Shown here: positions 1 to 7,729 of the stretch, in pieces
Position numbering within the stretch: the stretch's first letter is position 1
Layout: every line of letters starts with the position of its first letter
Origin: Pilimelia terevasa
GTDB lineage: Bacteria > Actinomycetota > Actinomycetes > Mycobacteriales > Micromonosporaceae
Assembly: GCF_014647915.1 (NCBI RefSeq)
Contig: NZ_BMQC01000002.1
Span: 124,001 to 188,000 of the forward strand
DNA length: 64,000 bases
Reading direction: 5' to 3'
Position numbers and translations under genes: made by a program
The notes under the pieces: generated by a model
Database searches by the model: none
Seen by the model: only the letters and a program-made list of their open reading frames with translations
Told to the model about the DNA's origin: nothing

Positions 1-33
1 CGCCGCCGCGCCGCGGCAAGCGTGGAGAAGGAG

Positions 34-65
34 CGTCCGACGTATCCGGGCCGATACGTCGGACG
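34..65. repeat. Perfect 13-bp inverted repeat (hairpin)
   Basis: Positions 34-46 are the exact reverse complement of 53-65, with a 6-base loop (47-52). It could be a terminator for a gene lying left of the window, or an operator. No T-run follows, but actinobacterial terminators often lack one. No gene in the window explains it. Confidence 0.6.
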
Positions 66-430
66 GGCACTGGAGCGCCTGCGCGGTGCGGGGGCGCCGG
101 AGGCGGTCGGTCGCCGGCTGCCGGTCGACCGGGCTGGCTGGGGCCGTCCGCGTCCGAGGCTCCTCGGCCGCTGACGCGGATCGATGTTACGCCGGGCCGT
201 CACGTGTGCATGACCTCCTTCACACCACTTCTGTGGGAAAACTGTGTCGCGCCGTCCGCCGGGCGTGGGGCCGCCAGGGTGGCGCAATCGGGGGCGGGGC
301 GTGTTCGTGCTGGTGAAGATGTGGGCGACGGGTCGAGGTTAGTGTCCTGTGCCGGTACCTGGTCTGCGGTGACGACGGTGTGGACAGGTGTGAAGTGTGA
401 AAGGACCGTGCCGAACGACCCGACCGGCGC
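66..430. other. Intergenic stretch with no recognised gene
   Basis: Short open frames exist on both strands, but they look like by-products of high GC: arginine- and glycine-rich translations, no ribosome binding site and no recognisable family. Around 200-250 the sequence is less GC-rich than its surroundings and may contain a promoter, but I cannot define -10 and -35 boxes. Confidence 0.4.
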
Positions 431-719
431 TCAGCCCCGGCCGCCGAAGAAGACCTGGATCTGCGTCACCCTGCCCTCCCGGACCGGCCGGCGCGGCCGC
501 CAGGATCTCGTGCGCGGCGAACCGGTCGGCGGTCGGGAAGCACCGCGCGGAGTACGCGGCGCGGTCGAGGCGGTCGTCCTGTGGACTGGTGAAGGCCAGG
601 TCCGGGCCGATGAGCCGCTCCGCGGCCCGGTGGTCCTGCGCGAGGTAGGCGGCGCACAGCGCCCGTATGGTGTCGACTGGGTCATGGGGATCGGGTACCC
701 GGATCCGGCCCGCCCGCAC
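431..719 (-). pseudogene. SnoaL-like (NTF2 fold) protein, internally deleted and frameshifted
   Basis: Reading from a possible GTG at 717-719, one frame gives a good SnoaL/NTF2-like N-terminal half: IRALCAAYLAQDHRAAERLI, then a stretch with TSPQDDRLDR and CFPTADRF, ending near ILAAAPAG at about 490. The typical family ending, EGRVTQIQVFFGGRG then stop at 431-433, lies in a different frame immediately afterwards. Roughly 30-40 residues normally found between these parts (the central beta strands) are missing. The simplest reading is a deletion that removed the core of the fold and shifted the frame. The original was probably a small polar-ligand-binding or ketosteroid-isomerase-like protein of about 115 residues. 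It lies just downstream of the diguanylate cyclase gene on the same strand. Confidence 0.65.
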
Positions 720-747
720 CGCGGCGGTCCGGTCCGGCGCCGCCGGC

Positions 748-2691
748 CTAGGAGGTGACCGGCTGGCTCCGCGGCGACCACGGGTCGTGGACGGCGAAGC
801 AGTGGCGGCCCTGCCGCCTGGCGGCCGACAGCGCCTCCGCACCGGCGCGCATGAGGTCCGCCGCCTCCCGGCCCGCCGCCGCCGCGATGCCGATGCTGGC
901 CCGCAGGTGCACCGGCTGCCCGGCCACCACGACCGGGCGGGCGAGGGCGTCGAGCAGGCGGCGGGCGACCAGCGTCGCCTCGCCGGCCGTGGTGTCGGGC
1001 AGCAGCAGGGCGAACTCGTCGCCGCCGAGCCGCGCGGCCAGGTCGCGGTGCCGGACACAGCCGCGCAGGACGTCGGCGAACGCGGCGAGCGCCTCGTCGC
1101 CGGCCGCCAGGCCGTGGGCGTCGTTGATGCCGCGGAAGTCGTCCAGGTTGACGAGCACCACCGTGGCCGCCGGCGGCGCGCCGTCGCCGGCCAGGGCGAG
1201 GGTGACCCGCTCCAGGAAGGCCGCCCGGTTGGCGAGCCGGGTGACCGGGTCGTGGGCGGCCTCGTGGCGGAGCCGGTGCTGGAGTTCCCGGGCCTGGGTG
1301 ATCTCGCGGGAGTTGCTGACCAGGCCGGCGACCGTGGGGTCGTCCATCCGGTTCGTGGCGGTGACCTCCAGCCAGCGCCAGGAGCCGTCCGCGTGGCGGT
1401 AGCGGGCCTGGTACCGCGCGGTGTGGCCGGGCGTCCGGCGCAGGTGGCGCATCAGCGGCCGGAGCTGTATCCGGTCCTCGGGGTGCATGAACGTGTGGGC
1501 CGGGCGGCCCACGATCTCGTCCAGGGGGAAGCCCAGGATCCGGGTGACGGCGGGACTGGCGAAGGTGAAGCGCAGGTCCCGGCCGATGATGGAGGTGATG
1601 TCCGAGGAGTACTGGAGCAGGGCGTGCTGCAACTGCTGGTGGCGCTCCAGCTCCGCCAGCCGCCGCTCGGCCTCCCGCTGGAGCCGGACCGCGTCGCGGG
1701 TGCTCAGGACGTACCGGGTGGAGATCAGCGCCGCGACCGCGATGCCGCCGGCCAGGACACCCACGCTGCGCAGGGGCAGCGGCGGCAGGCTGATCACCAG
1801 GACCGAGGTCACGACCGCGATCATGACGATCGGCAGGACCGGGTACCGCACGGCCGGGGCGGGGCGGACGCCCGGCGTGCCCTGCCGGACCGCGCCGAGC
1901 TGCACCACGCCGGCCAGGGCCAGCAGCAGCGCGGGCAGCAGCCGGGCCAGGTGCAGCAGCCCGTAGCCGCTCGCGGTCGAGGCGTCCGGCAGCGGCAGCA
2001 CCACGTCGAAGAAGACCTCGCCGGCGGCGCCCGCGACGAGCAGGTACGCCGGTGTGCGGGCGGCGGCCGGGCGGTCGCTGGCGATGATCCGGCCGCCCGC
2101 GAAGACCGCCACGAGCAGGACGCCCGCGGTGGCGGTCGTGTGGGCGAGCTGCCCGTTCGTCGCGCCCTCGGGCACCCCGAGGTACCAGCGCACCACGCTG
2201 GCGCCGACGAGCACGGTGGCGGCGTCCAGCCAGAACGCGAACCCGGCGCGGCCGGTGCCGCGCCCGACGGGGTAGATCAGCATCGTCCACAGCAGCGCGC
2301 CGCCGCCCATCAGCAGCGCCAGCTCCCGGGTCAGGCTGAGCTGCGCCGCCAGGCCCGGCAGGTAGCCGGTCTCACCGAGGCCGAAGCCCACGTCGCCGAC
2401 GAGGAAGAGCTGCGAGGCGCCGGAGAGCATCCGCCAGAACCGCCGCACGTGCGGGTCGGTCATCCGCCCGGCGACCAGGTAGGCGGCGAGGGCGGCGGCC
2501 AGGTCGAGGACGGCGATGGCGCCCCAGAACAGCAGGAGCTGGCCGCGGGCGCCCCCGGCGTGGGTGGCGAACAGCGGCGCCAGCGCCAGGGTCGCCAGGA
2601 CCAGGCCGGCGGTGGCCCACCGGGGCCAGCGCGGACCGTCCGACGGGCGCGGGGCGCCGGCCGGTGCGGTGTCGGGGTGCTGCCTGCCCAC
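748..2691 (-). CDS. Membrane PAS-GGDEF diguanylate cyclase
   Basis: A 647-residue protein predicted to make cyclic di-GMP from two GTP at the membrane. The N-terminal half carries about eight or nine hydrophobic helices, followed by a PAS domain (SDITSIIGRDLRFTFAS and FPLDEIVGRPAHTF with a PAC-like end) and a C-terminal GGDEF domain. The active-site signature LGGDEFALLLPD is intact, and RHRD five residues upstream is an RxxD inhibitory site, so product inhibition is likely. No EAL or HD-GYP domain follows, so it should be synthesis-only. I chose the GTG at 2689-2691, preceded by GAGGAG at ordinary spacing. The frame stays open upstream to 3237, but that part is not protein-like and would cover the opposite-strand gene at 2914. 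Confidence 0.88.
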   Translation of the reverse strand: MGRQHPDTAPAGAPRPSDGPRWPRWATAGLVLATLALAPLFATHAGGARGQLLLFWGAIAVLDLAAALAAYLVAGRMTDPHVRRFWRMLSGASQLFLVGDVGFGLGETGYLPGLAAQLSLTRELALLMGGGALLWTMLIYPVGRGTGRAGFAFWLDAATVLVGASVVRWYLGVPEGATNGQLAHTTATAGVLLVAVFAGGRIIASDRPAAARTPAYLLVAGAAGEVFFDVVLPLPDASTASGYGLLHLARLLPALLLALAGVVQLGAVRQGTPGVRPAPAVRYPVLPIVMIAVVTSVLVISLPPLPLRSVGVLAGGIAVAALISTRYVLSTRDAVRLQREAERRLAELERHQQLQHALLQYSSDITSIIGRDLRFTFASPAVTRILGFPLDEIVGRPAHTFMHPEDRIQLRPLMRHLRRTPGHTARYQARYRHADGSWRWLEVTATNRMDDPTVAGLVSNSREITQARELQHRLRHEAAHDPVTRLANRAAFLERVTLALAGDGAPPAATVVLVNLDDFRGINDAHGLAAGDEALAAFADVLRGCVRHRDLAARLGGDEFALLLPDTTAGEATLVARRLLDALARPVVVAGQPVHLRASIGIAAAAGREAADLMRAGAEALSAARRQGRHCFAVHDPWSPRSQPVTS

Positions 2692-2913
2692 GGGGCTCCT
2701 CACGGTCCCGGCGATCCACTGTCGGGCACCTTGATCGGCGGCGGCGCGCGGCGTCTGAGGGAAGTAATCCGGCGCGCTGGTGCCGGGGCGGGGCAGCGCG
2801 CCCGGACCGGCGGTCGGGGGGACGAACCCGACAGGGTGGAAGATCGGCCAGCCGGCCGCGGCGCCGGATCGCGCAGTCCGGCGTTCTTGGGCGCCTGCTG
2901 CCAGACTTCTCCC

Positions 2914-3153
2914 ATGACTGAGATGACCCCGGCCCAGACCGCAGCCGCCCTGCTCGCCGACCTCGGCGCCACCGACGGCACCGACCGGGTCGCGCTCGCG
3001 CAGGCGTGGGCGACCCTGGCGGTCGCCGAGGAGCTGGCCGCCCTGCGCGCGCAGGGCGGCGGGATCGCCGCCGCCGTCGACCGGCTCGACGGCACCGACA
3101 GCAGCATCCGGCAGATCGTGAACACCCTGCACGCCATGGCCAACCGCCCGTAG
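2914..3153 (+). CDS. Small hypothetical protein, helical
   Basis: A 79-residue acidic, alanine-rich product beginning MTEMTPAQTAAALLADLGA. It looks like two or three amphipathic helices (VALAQAWATLAVAEELAALR and SSIRQIVNTLHAMANRP) with no signal peptide, membrane segment or cysteine. It is transcribed divergently from the diguanylate cyclase, and the third-codon GC is consistent with real coding. An alternative ATG lies at 2923. I do not recognise the family and propose no function. Confidence 0.5.
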   Translation: MTEMTPAQTAAALLADLGATDGTDRVALAQAWATLAVAEELAALRAQGGGIAAAVDRLDGTDSSIRQIVNTLHAMANRP

Positions 3154-3285
3154 GGCCGGGGCGGGCTGTCGGGTATCCGCCAGTGCCGATCCCGTCACAG
3201 TCCGCCGCCGCTCCGCGGGACCTAGCGTCGCCCACACGGGGGAGGCGCGCCACAGGACGCCTCCAGACAGTGCAGGAGACGTCTG

Positions 3286-3479
3286 ATGAGCATTGCCGAG
3301 TCCGTCTCGGCGGGCTGTCCGCCGGAGTCATGGCGTTGACCACCCCCGCGGCCGCCCGCGACCCCGATCCCGGACTGGCCGTCGGCGACGCCACGGTCAC
3401 GGGGGCCGGGGACGACAGCTTCGTCTCGCCCGTGGTGGCGCCCGGGCTCCACGCGTTCGGCGTCACCCTGTCGCTGTAG
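3286..3479 (+). pseudogene. Possible small secreted peptide gene with a frameshift
   Basis: An ATG at 3286 has a good ribosome binding site (GGAG about 9 bases upstream) but its frame ends after 17 codons (MSIAESVSAGCPPESWR). The adjacent frame continues from about 3303 with a signal-peptide-like segment (LGGLSAGVMALTTPAAA) and a short mature part (LAVGDATVTGAGDDSF, then SPVVAPGLHAFGVTLSL) to the stop at 3477-3479. Joining the frames near 3306 gives a plausible secreted peptide of about 63 residues. Either the gene is frameshifted, or translation starts elsewhere (GTG 3270 or ATG 3330, both in the second frame). I do not recognise a family. Confidence 0.35.
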
Positions 3480-3727
3480 CGCTGCTGAACCGGCCGCCAC
3501 CCGGCCGCCGGGCGCCCGCCCGCGTCCCGCCGGTGCGGCCGCCGGGACGCGCCGCCCGCGCGGTCGATCGTCCTGGTGAGAGACACGTCATCTTTACGTC
3601 GCGCGCCGGAGGACACCTCGGCGGCGGTCGGGTAACTTCATCACCGCCGATCCGTCGGGTGGCGCGGACGGTCCACAAACCTGAGTGCGGGCGGCGGGGT
3701 GGCGCGGGTGACGTCGACGGCGGTTCC

Positions 3728-6088
3728 ATGCTGACCCGACTGCGGATCCGCGGCAAACTCGCCCTGCTGACCGCCGTGCCGCTGCTGGCCGTGGTGGCCC
3801 TCGCGGCGGTCGTGGCCGCCGACCGCGTCGCCGCGGCCGACCGGGCGGCGGCGACGGCCGCGCGGGCGAGCCTCGCCGCGGATGTCGGCCAGCTCGTCCA
3901 GGCCCTCCAGCAGGAACGCCTGGTGATCTTCGGGGTGGCGCTGGACGCCGCCCCGGCGGCGCAGTTGCCGGTCCAGAACGAACTGGTCCAGCGGCGGCTG
4001 TCCGCCCTGCGGGCGCGCGCCCTCCCCGAGGGCGTCGCGCTGGGGCGGGCGCTGGACGCCGTCGACGCGTACGCCCCCCGGCGGGCGCCCGCCGCGGGCG
4101 CGGACCCGGTACCGGTGGTCGACGGGTACGCGCAGCTCGTCGGCCAGCTCACCGACGCGCTGCGCCTCCAGGACGGCGTCGACGGCGGGGCCGGACCCGG
4201 GCGGCAGCTCGTGGCGCTGGACGCCGCCCTGCGGACCGACGAGGCGCTCGCCGTCACCGGCGTCTACGCGCTGCTGCTGAGCGCGCCGCGGTTCGACCAC
4301 CTGGTGCCGTGGTACCACGGGGCGCAGGCGGCGTTCGCCACGCAGCTCCAGCGGTTCCGGCACTTCGCCACCGGCCCCCAGCAGACCCTGTACACGCAGG
4401 TGGCGCGCGTCGGCGAGGTGGTCGCCGGGCAGCCCGGCGCCGACCCGCGGCCGGCGCTGCGCGCCCAGCGGCCGCCGGACCTGCTGCGCGCGCTGTACTA
4501 CCGCGGCAGCGCCGACCGGCTGGTCGGCGAGCGCATCGTCGGCGACGTCACGGCGGCGGCCGACAGCGCGTACCGCGCACAGGTCCTCGGCGCCGTGCTC
4601 GTCGGCGGCGCCGTCCTCGGCCTGGTCCTGCTGGTGGTGGCGCTGTGCGTCGTGGTCGGACAGCTCGTGGTGCGGCCGCTCACCCGGCTGACGGCGTCCG
4701 CCGAGCGGATCGTGACGATCACCGAGGACGAGCTGCTGCGGGTCGTGGACGACGAGCTGGAGGCCGTGCGGCCGGTCCGGCTGGATCCGGTGGCGACCGA
4801 CTCGCGCGACGAGATCGGCGACCTCGCCCGGGCGATCGAGGCGGTCCAGCGCACCGCGGTCAGCCTGGTGCACCGGCAGGTGGCGGTACGCCGCAACGTG
4901 GCGCAGATGTTCGGCCACGTCGGACGGCGGACCCAGAGCCTGGTCGCCCGCCAGGCCGCCGGCCTGGCCGCGCTCGCCGCCGCCGAGGGCGACCCCGTCC
5001 GCCGGGCCGACCTGGTCCGGCTCCAGCACGTCACCCACCGCCTGCGCCGCAACGCCGGCAGCCTCGTGGTGATCTCCGGCGAGCCCGGCGCCGAGGGGCA
5101 CACCGCGCCGATGGGCCTGCGCGAGGTCGCCCGGCTCGCGCTGGCGGTGGTCGAGGACGGCGACCGGGTGGACCTGGAGATCCCGGCCGACCTCGGCCTG
5201 GCCCCGGGGGTCGTCGGCGACGCCGTCCTGCTGCTCGGCGAGCTGATCGAGAACGCCTGCGTCTTCTCCCCGCCGAACCGCCGGGTGACCGTGGCGGCGC
5301 AGCGGACCCGCGGCGGCGCGCGGATCCGGGTGGTGGACGGCGGCATCGGCATGGCCGAGGCGCAGCGCGCCACCGAGAACACGCGCCTGCGCCACCGGGA
5401 GCGGCTGGATCTGGCGCCGACCGGCGCGCTGGGCCTGTTCGTGGTCGGGCGGCTGGCGCGCCGGCACCGCCTGCGGGTGGGCCTGGCCGGCAGCCCCGGC
5501 GGCGGTACGACGGCCATCGTGGAGCTGCCCGCGCGCCTGCTCGCCGGCCCGGCGCCCGAACCGCCGGAGGCCGTCGCGGCCATACCCCCGGCCGCGCCCC
5601 CGGGCGCGGCACTGGACCGGGCCCGGGCCGCCGTGGTCGAGGGGCGCCCGTGGAGCGGTTTCATCCCGGCGCAGCGCCAGGGGGAGGACCGGGTACCCTC
5701 CCCCGAAACACTTCTTTCGACGGACGGCGTCCAACCAGGGAAAGGGGCACCGGTGCCCGCGCCACAGCCGATGCGGACCGGGACGCTCCCCGGCAGTCCG
5801 CCGCCCACCCGCCGGCCCGGGTCCGCCCCCGGCGCCCCGGCGACCCCCGCCCGGGCGACCGCTGTCCGGGCCACCGCCGTCCGGGCGACCGCCGCCGGTC
5901 CGCCCCCCGGCGACGGCCCGCTGGCGCGGCGGGTGCCCGGCGCCACGCTGGCGACCCGCCCCCGCCCCGCGGCCCCGGCACCCGGCGCGCCGCAGCACGA
6001 CCCCGGGGCCGTGCGGGCGCTGGTGGAGCAGTTCGAGTCGGGCGTGACGCGCGCGCTCCGGGAGTACGGCGCGGAGGGTGCGCGGTGA
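3728..6088 (+). CDS. Conservon-type nitrate/nitrite-sensor-like histidine kinase (CvnA-like)
   Basis: A 786-residue membrane sensor. TM1 (about 11-33) is followed by an extracytoplasmic helical region with QALQQERLVIFGVALDAAP typical of NIT sensor domains, TM2 (about 284-315), a HAMP-like linker (RPLTRLTASAERI) and a HATPase domain with N-box ELIENACVFSPPN, VVDGGIGMAEA and GALGLFVVGRL. The last 160 or so residues are a Pro/Ala-rich tail with AT-VRATAVRATA repeats. Conservon kinases work with a roadblock protein, a DUF742 protein and a small GTPase. Here only the roadblock gene follows, overlapping the stop by 4 bases. The ATG at 3728 gives a normal N-terminus; the open frame upstream does not look coding. 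Confidence 0.88.
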   Translation: MLTRLRIRGKLALLTAVPLLAVVALAAVVAADRVAAADRAAATAARASLAADVGQLVQALQQERLVIFGVALDAAPAAQLPVQNELVQRRLSALRARALPEGVALGRALDAVDAYAPRRAPAAGADPVPVVDGYAQLVGQLTDALRLQDGVDGGAGPGRQLVALDAALRTDEALAVTGVYALLLSAPRFDHLVPWYHGAQAAFATQLQRFRHFATGPQQTLYTQVARVGEVVAGQPGADPRPALRAQRPPDLLRALYYRGSADRLVGERIVGDVTAAADSAYRAQVLGAVLVGGAVLGLVLLVVALCVVVGQLVVRPLTRLTASAERIVTITEDELLRVVDDELEAVRPVRLDPVATDSRDEIGDLARAIEAVQRTAVSLVHRQVAVRRNVAQMFGHVGRRTQSLVARQAAGLAALAAAEGDPVRRADLVRLQHVTHRLRRNAGSLVVISGEPGAEGHTAPMGLREVARLALAVVEDGDRVDLEIPADLGLAPGVVGDAVLLLGELIENACVFSPPNRRVTVAAQRTRGGARIRVVDGGIGMAEAQRATENTRLRHRERLDLAPTGALGLFVVGRLARRHRLRVGLAGSPGGGTTAIVELPARLLAGPAPEPPEAVAAIPPAAPPGAALDRARAAVVEGRPWSGFIPAQRQGEDRVPSPETLLSTDGVQPGKGAPVPAPQPMRTGTLPGSPPPTRRPGSAPGAPATPARATAVRATAVRATAAGPPPGDGPLARRVPGATLATRPRPAAPAPGAPQHDPGAVRALVEQFESGVTRALREYGAEGAR

Positions 6089-6549
6089 CCGACACGTGGA
6101 GCCGCGGCGGTACCGCGGAGGAGTCCGGAGTGGAGCTGAGCCGCGAGGCGGCGGCCTTCCACTGGCTGCTCGACAACTTCACCGCCCGGTCGGTGGGGGT
6201 GCGGGAGGCGGTCGCCGTCTCGTCGGACGGGCTGCTGATGGCGATGTCGGCGGTCCGCGACCGGGAGGACGCCGAGCGGCTCGCCGCGGTCATCGCGGGC
6301 ATGACCGGCCTGGCCTACGGGGTGGCGGGGGCGTACGCGCTCGGCGCCCTGAACCGGGTGATCATCGACATGGCCGACGGGTACCTGCTGCTGACGGCCA
6401 TCAGCGTCGGCAGCGTGCTGGGCGTCATCGCCGACCGCGGGGTGGACCTGGGCACGGTCGCGTACGAGATGACGCGGTTCGCCGCCAGCGCGGGGCCGAC
6501 CCTGACACCGGCGCTGATCGCCGAGCTGAAGGCCGCCGTCCAGTCCTGA
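6085..6549 (+). CDS. Roadblock/LC7 domain protein (CvnB-like)
   Basis: A 154-residue protein whose GTG overlaps the kinase stop (GTGA), implying translational coupling. A short acidic leader precedes a roadblock/LC7 fold: FHWLLDNFTARSVGVREAVA, SSDGLLMAMS, AERLAAVIAGMTGLA, GYLLLTAISVGSVLGVIAD. In known conservons this protein helps control a Ras-like GTPase (CvnD) together with a DUF742 protein (CvnC). Neither gene is present: the next gene, 64 bases on, is a nuclease-like protein. The pair is therefore either a reduced conservon or serves a GTPase encoded elsewhere. Confidence 0.9.
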   Translation: MTDTWSRGGTAEESGVELSREAAAFHWLLDNFTARSVGVREAVAVSSDGLLMAMSAVRDREDAERLAAVIAGMTGLAYGVAGAYALGALNRVIIDMADGYLLLTAISVGSVLGVIADRGVDLGTVAYEMTRFAASAGPTLTPALIAELKAAVQS

Positions 6550-6613
6550 CGCCGCCGCGCCGCCCGGGTGCGCCGCCGGCCGGCTGTCGGCGGCGCCGGG
6601 CATACTGGCCGCC

Positions 6614-7729
6614 GTGACCGACACCGTCGCCGCCGCGCTGGCCCGCGTCCGCGGGCCCGCCGCCCCCGTCCGGCACAACGCCCGGACGATCGCCGCGCTC
6701 ACCGGCAACCCGGACTGCCGCCGCCGCGCCGTCCTCGACGCCGCCGGGGTGGACAAGACCGCGCTCGCTCAGTACGTCGGGCACCCCGCCCGGTACGGGC
6801 AGTCGCCGTTCGCGATCATCCGCGGCCACGCCTTCGAGGCCCGGGTGAAGGCAGACGGGTACGCCGCCCTGCGCGCGCTCGTCGCCGCGAAGCTGCCCGG
6901 CGCCGACGTCGCCGGGCCGGCCGTCGACCTGGGCGACGGCGGCGCCGACAACGCCGCCCGGTACGCCCGCACCCGGGCGGTCCTCGGCGGCGACGAGGTC
7001 GCGCTCGCGGACCACCCGCTGCTGCGCCTGTCGGTCGCCGGCCAGCACGTGTACCTGGAGCCCGACCTCGTGGCCTGCCGGGTCGCCGGCCGGCTGCACG
7101 TCGTCGAGGTCAAGTCGTTCCCCGTGCTGGACGGGCGCGCCGACCCGGCCAAGGTCGCCGCGGCGGCGGTGCAGGCGGCGGTGTACGTGCTCGGGCTGCG
7201 GGAGCTGCGCGCGGCCGGCGGCGCCGACCCGGACGCCGTCGCCACCGACGCGCTGCTGGTCTGCCCGCGCGACTTCGGGCACGAGCCGACCGTCGCTGTC
7301 CTGGACCTGCGCCGGCAGGTCGCCGTCCTGCGCCGGCAACTGCGCCGGCTGGCCCGCGTGGCCGACCTGCTCGCCGACCTGCCGGCGGACTTCACCGTCG
7401 ACCTCGGCGGCGAGGGCGGGGCGCCGGCCCGGCCGCCGGGCGCGGTCGCCGCGGCGCTGGCCCGGCTGGCGGCCCGGTACACACCGGACTGCCTGGCCGC
7501 CTGCGAGCTGGCGTACCACTGCCGGGCCGAGGCCGCCGGCAGCACCGCCGCGCTCGGGCCGGCGGTGCGCGAGGAGCTGGGCGGGGTCCCGGACGTGGCC
7601 GCCGTGCTGGCGTACGCCGACGGTGCGCCGCCGGCCGACCCAACCCAGGCCGAGGCCGCCGCGGTGCTGCGCCGGGCGGCGCGGCTGCGCGCCGAGGCGC
7701 TGGCGGGGGCGGCCGTGTGGGAGTGCTGA
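6614..7729 (+). CDS. PD-(D/E)XK nuclease with four-cysteine, Cas4/AddB-like arrangement
   Basis: A 371-residue protein from a GTG start. The core D151 (EPDLVACRV) plus E165-V-K167 (HVVEVKSF) fits the PD-(D/E)XK catalytic pattern, followed by a helix with AAVQAAVYVLGLREL that resembles the Q-containing motif of RecB/Cas4 nucleases. One cysteine near the N-terminus (C35) and a C-terminal cluster C293-x3-C297-x5-C303 resemble the cysteines that hold a 4Fe-4S cluster in Cas4, AddB and Dna2 nucleases. The expected role is cutting or resecting DNA ends. The stop overlaps the next gene by 13 bases if that gene starts at 7717, so the two are probably coupled. No cas genes are nearby. The fold is inferred from motifs only. 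Confidence 0.7.
   Translation: MTDTVAAALARVRGPAAPVRHNARTIAALTGNPDCRRRAVLDAAGVDKTALAQYVGHPARYGQSPFAIIRGHAFEARVKADGYAALRALVAAKLPGADVAGPAVDLGDGGADNAARYARTRAVLGGDEVALADHPLLRLSVAGQHVYLEPDLVACRVAGRLHVVEVKSFPVLDGRADPAKVAAAAVQAAVYVLGLRELRAAGGADPDAVATDALLVCPRDFGHEPTVAVLDLRRQVAVLRRQLRRLARVADLLADLPADFTVDLGGEGGAPARPPGAVAAALARLAARYTPDCLAACELAYHCRAEAAGSTAALGPAVREELGGVPDVAAVLAYADGAPPADPTQAEAAAVLRRAARLRAEALAGAAVWEC

Noticed and set aside
339-1058. Long minus-strand open frame over the end of the diguanylate cyclase
   Set aside because: Only its 3' third (about 490-719) looks protein-like, as part of the SnoaL pseudogene; the rest is a shadow of the cyclase.
6614-7729. Cas4 of a CRISPR system
   Set aside because: The cysteine and nuclease pattern is similar, but no cas1, cas2 or repeat array is anywhere in the window.
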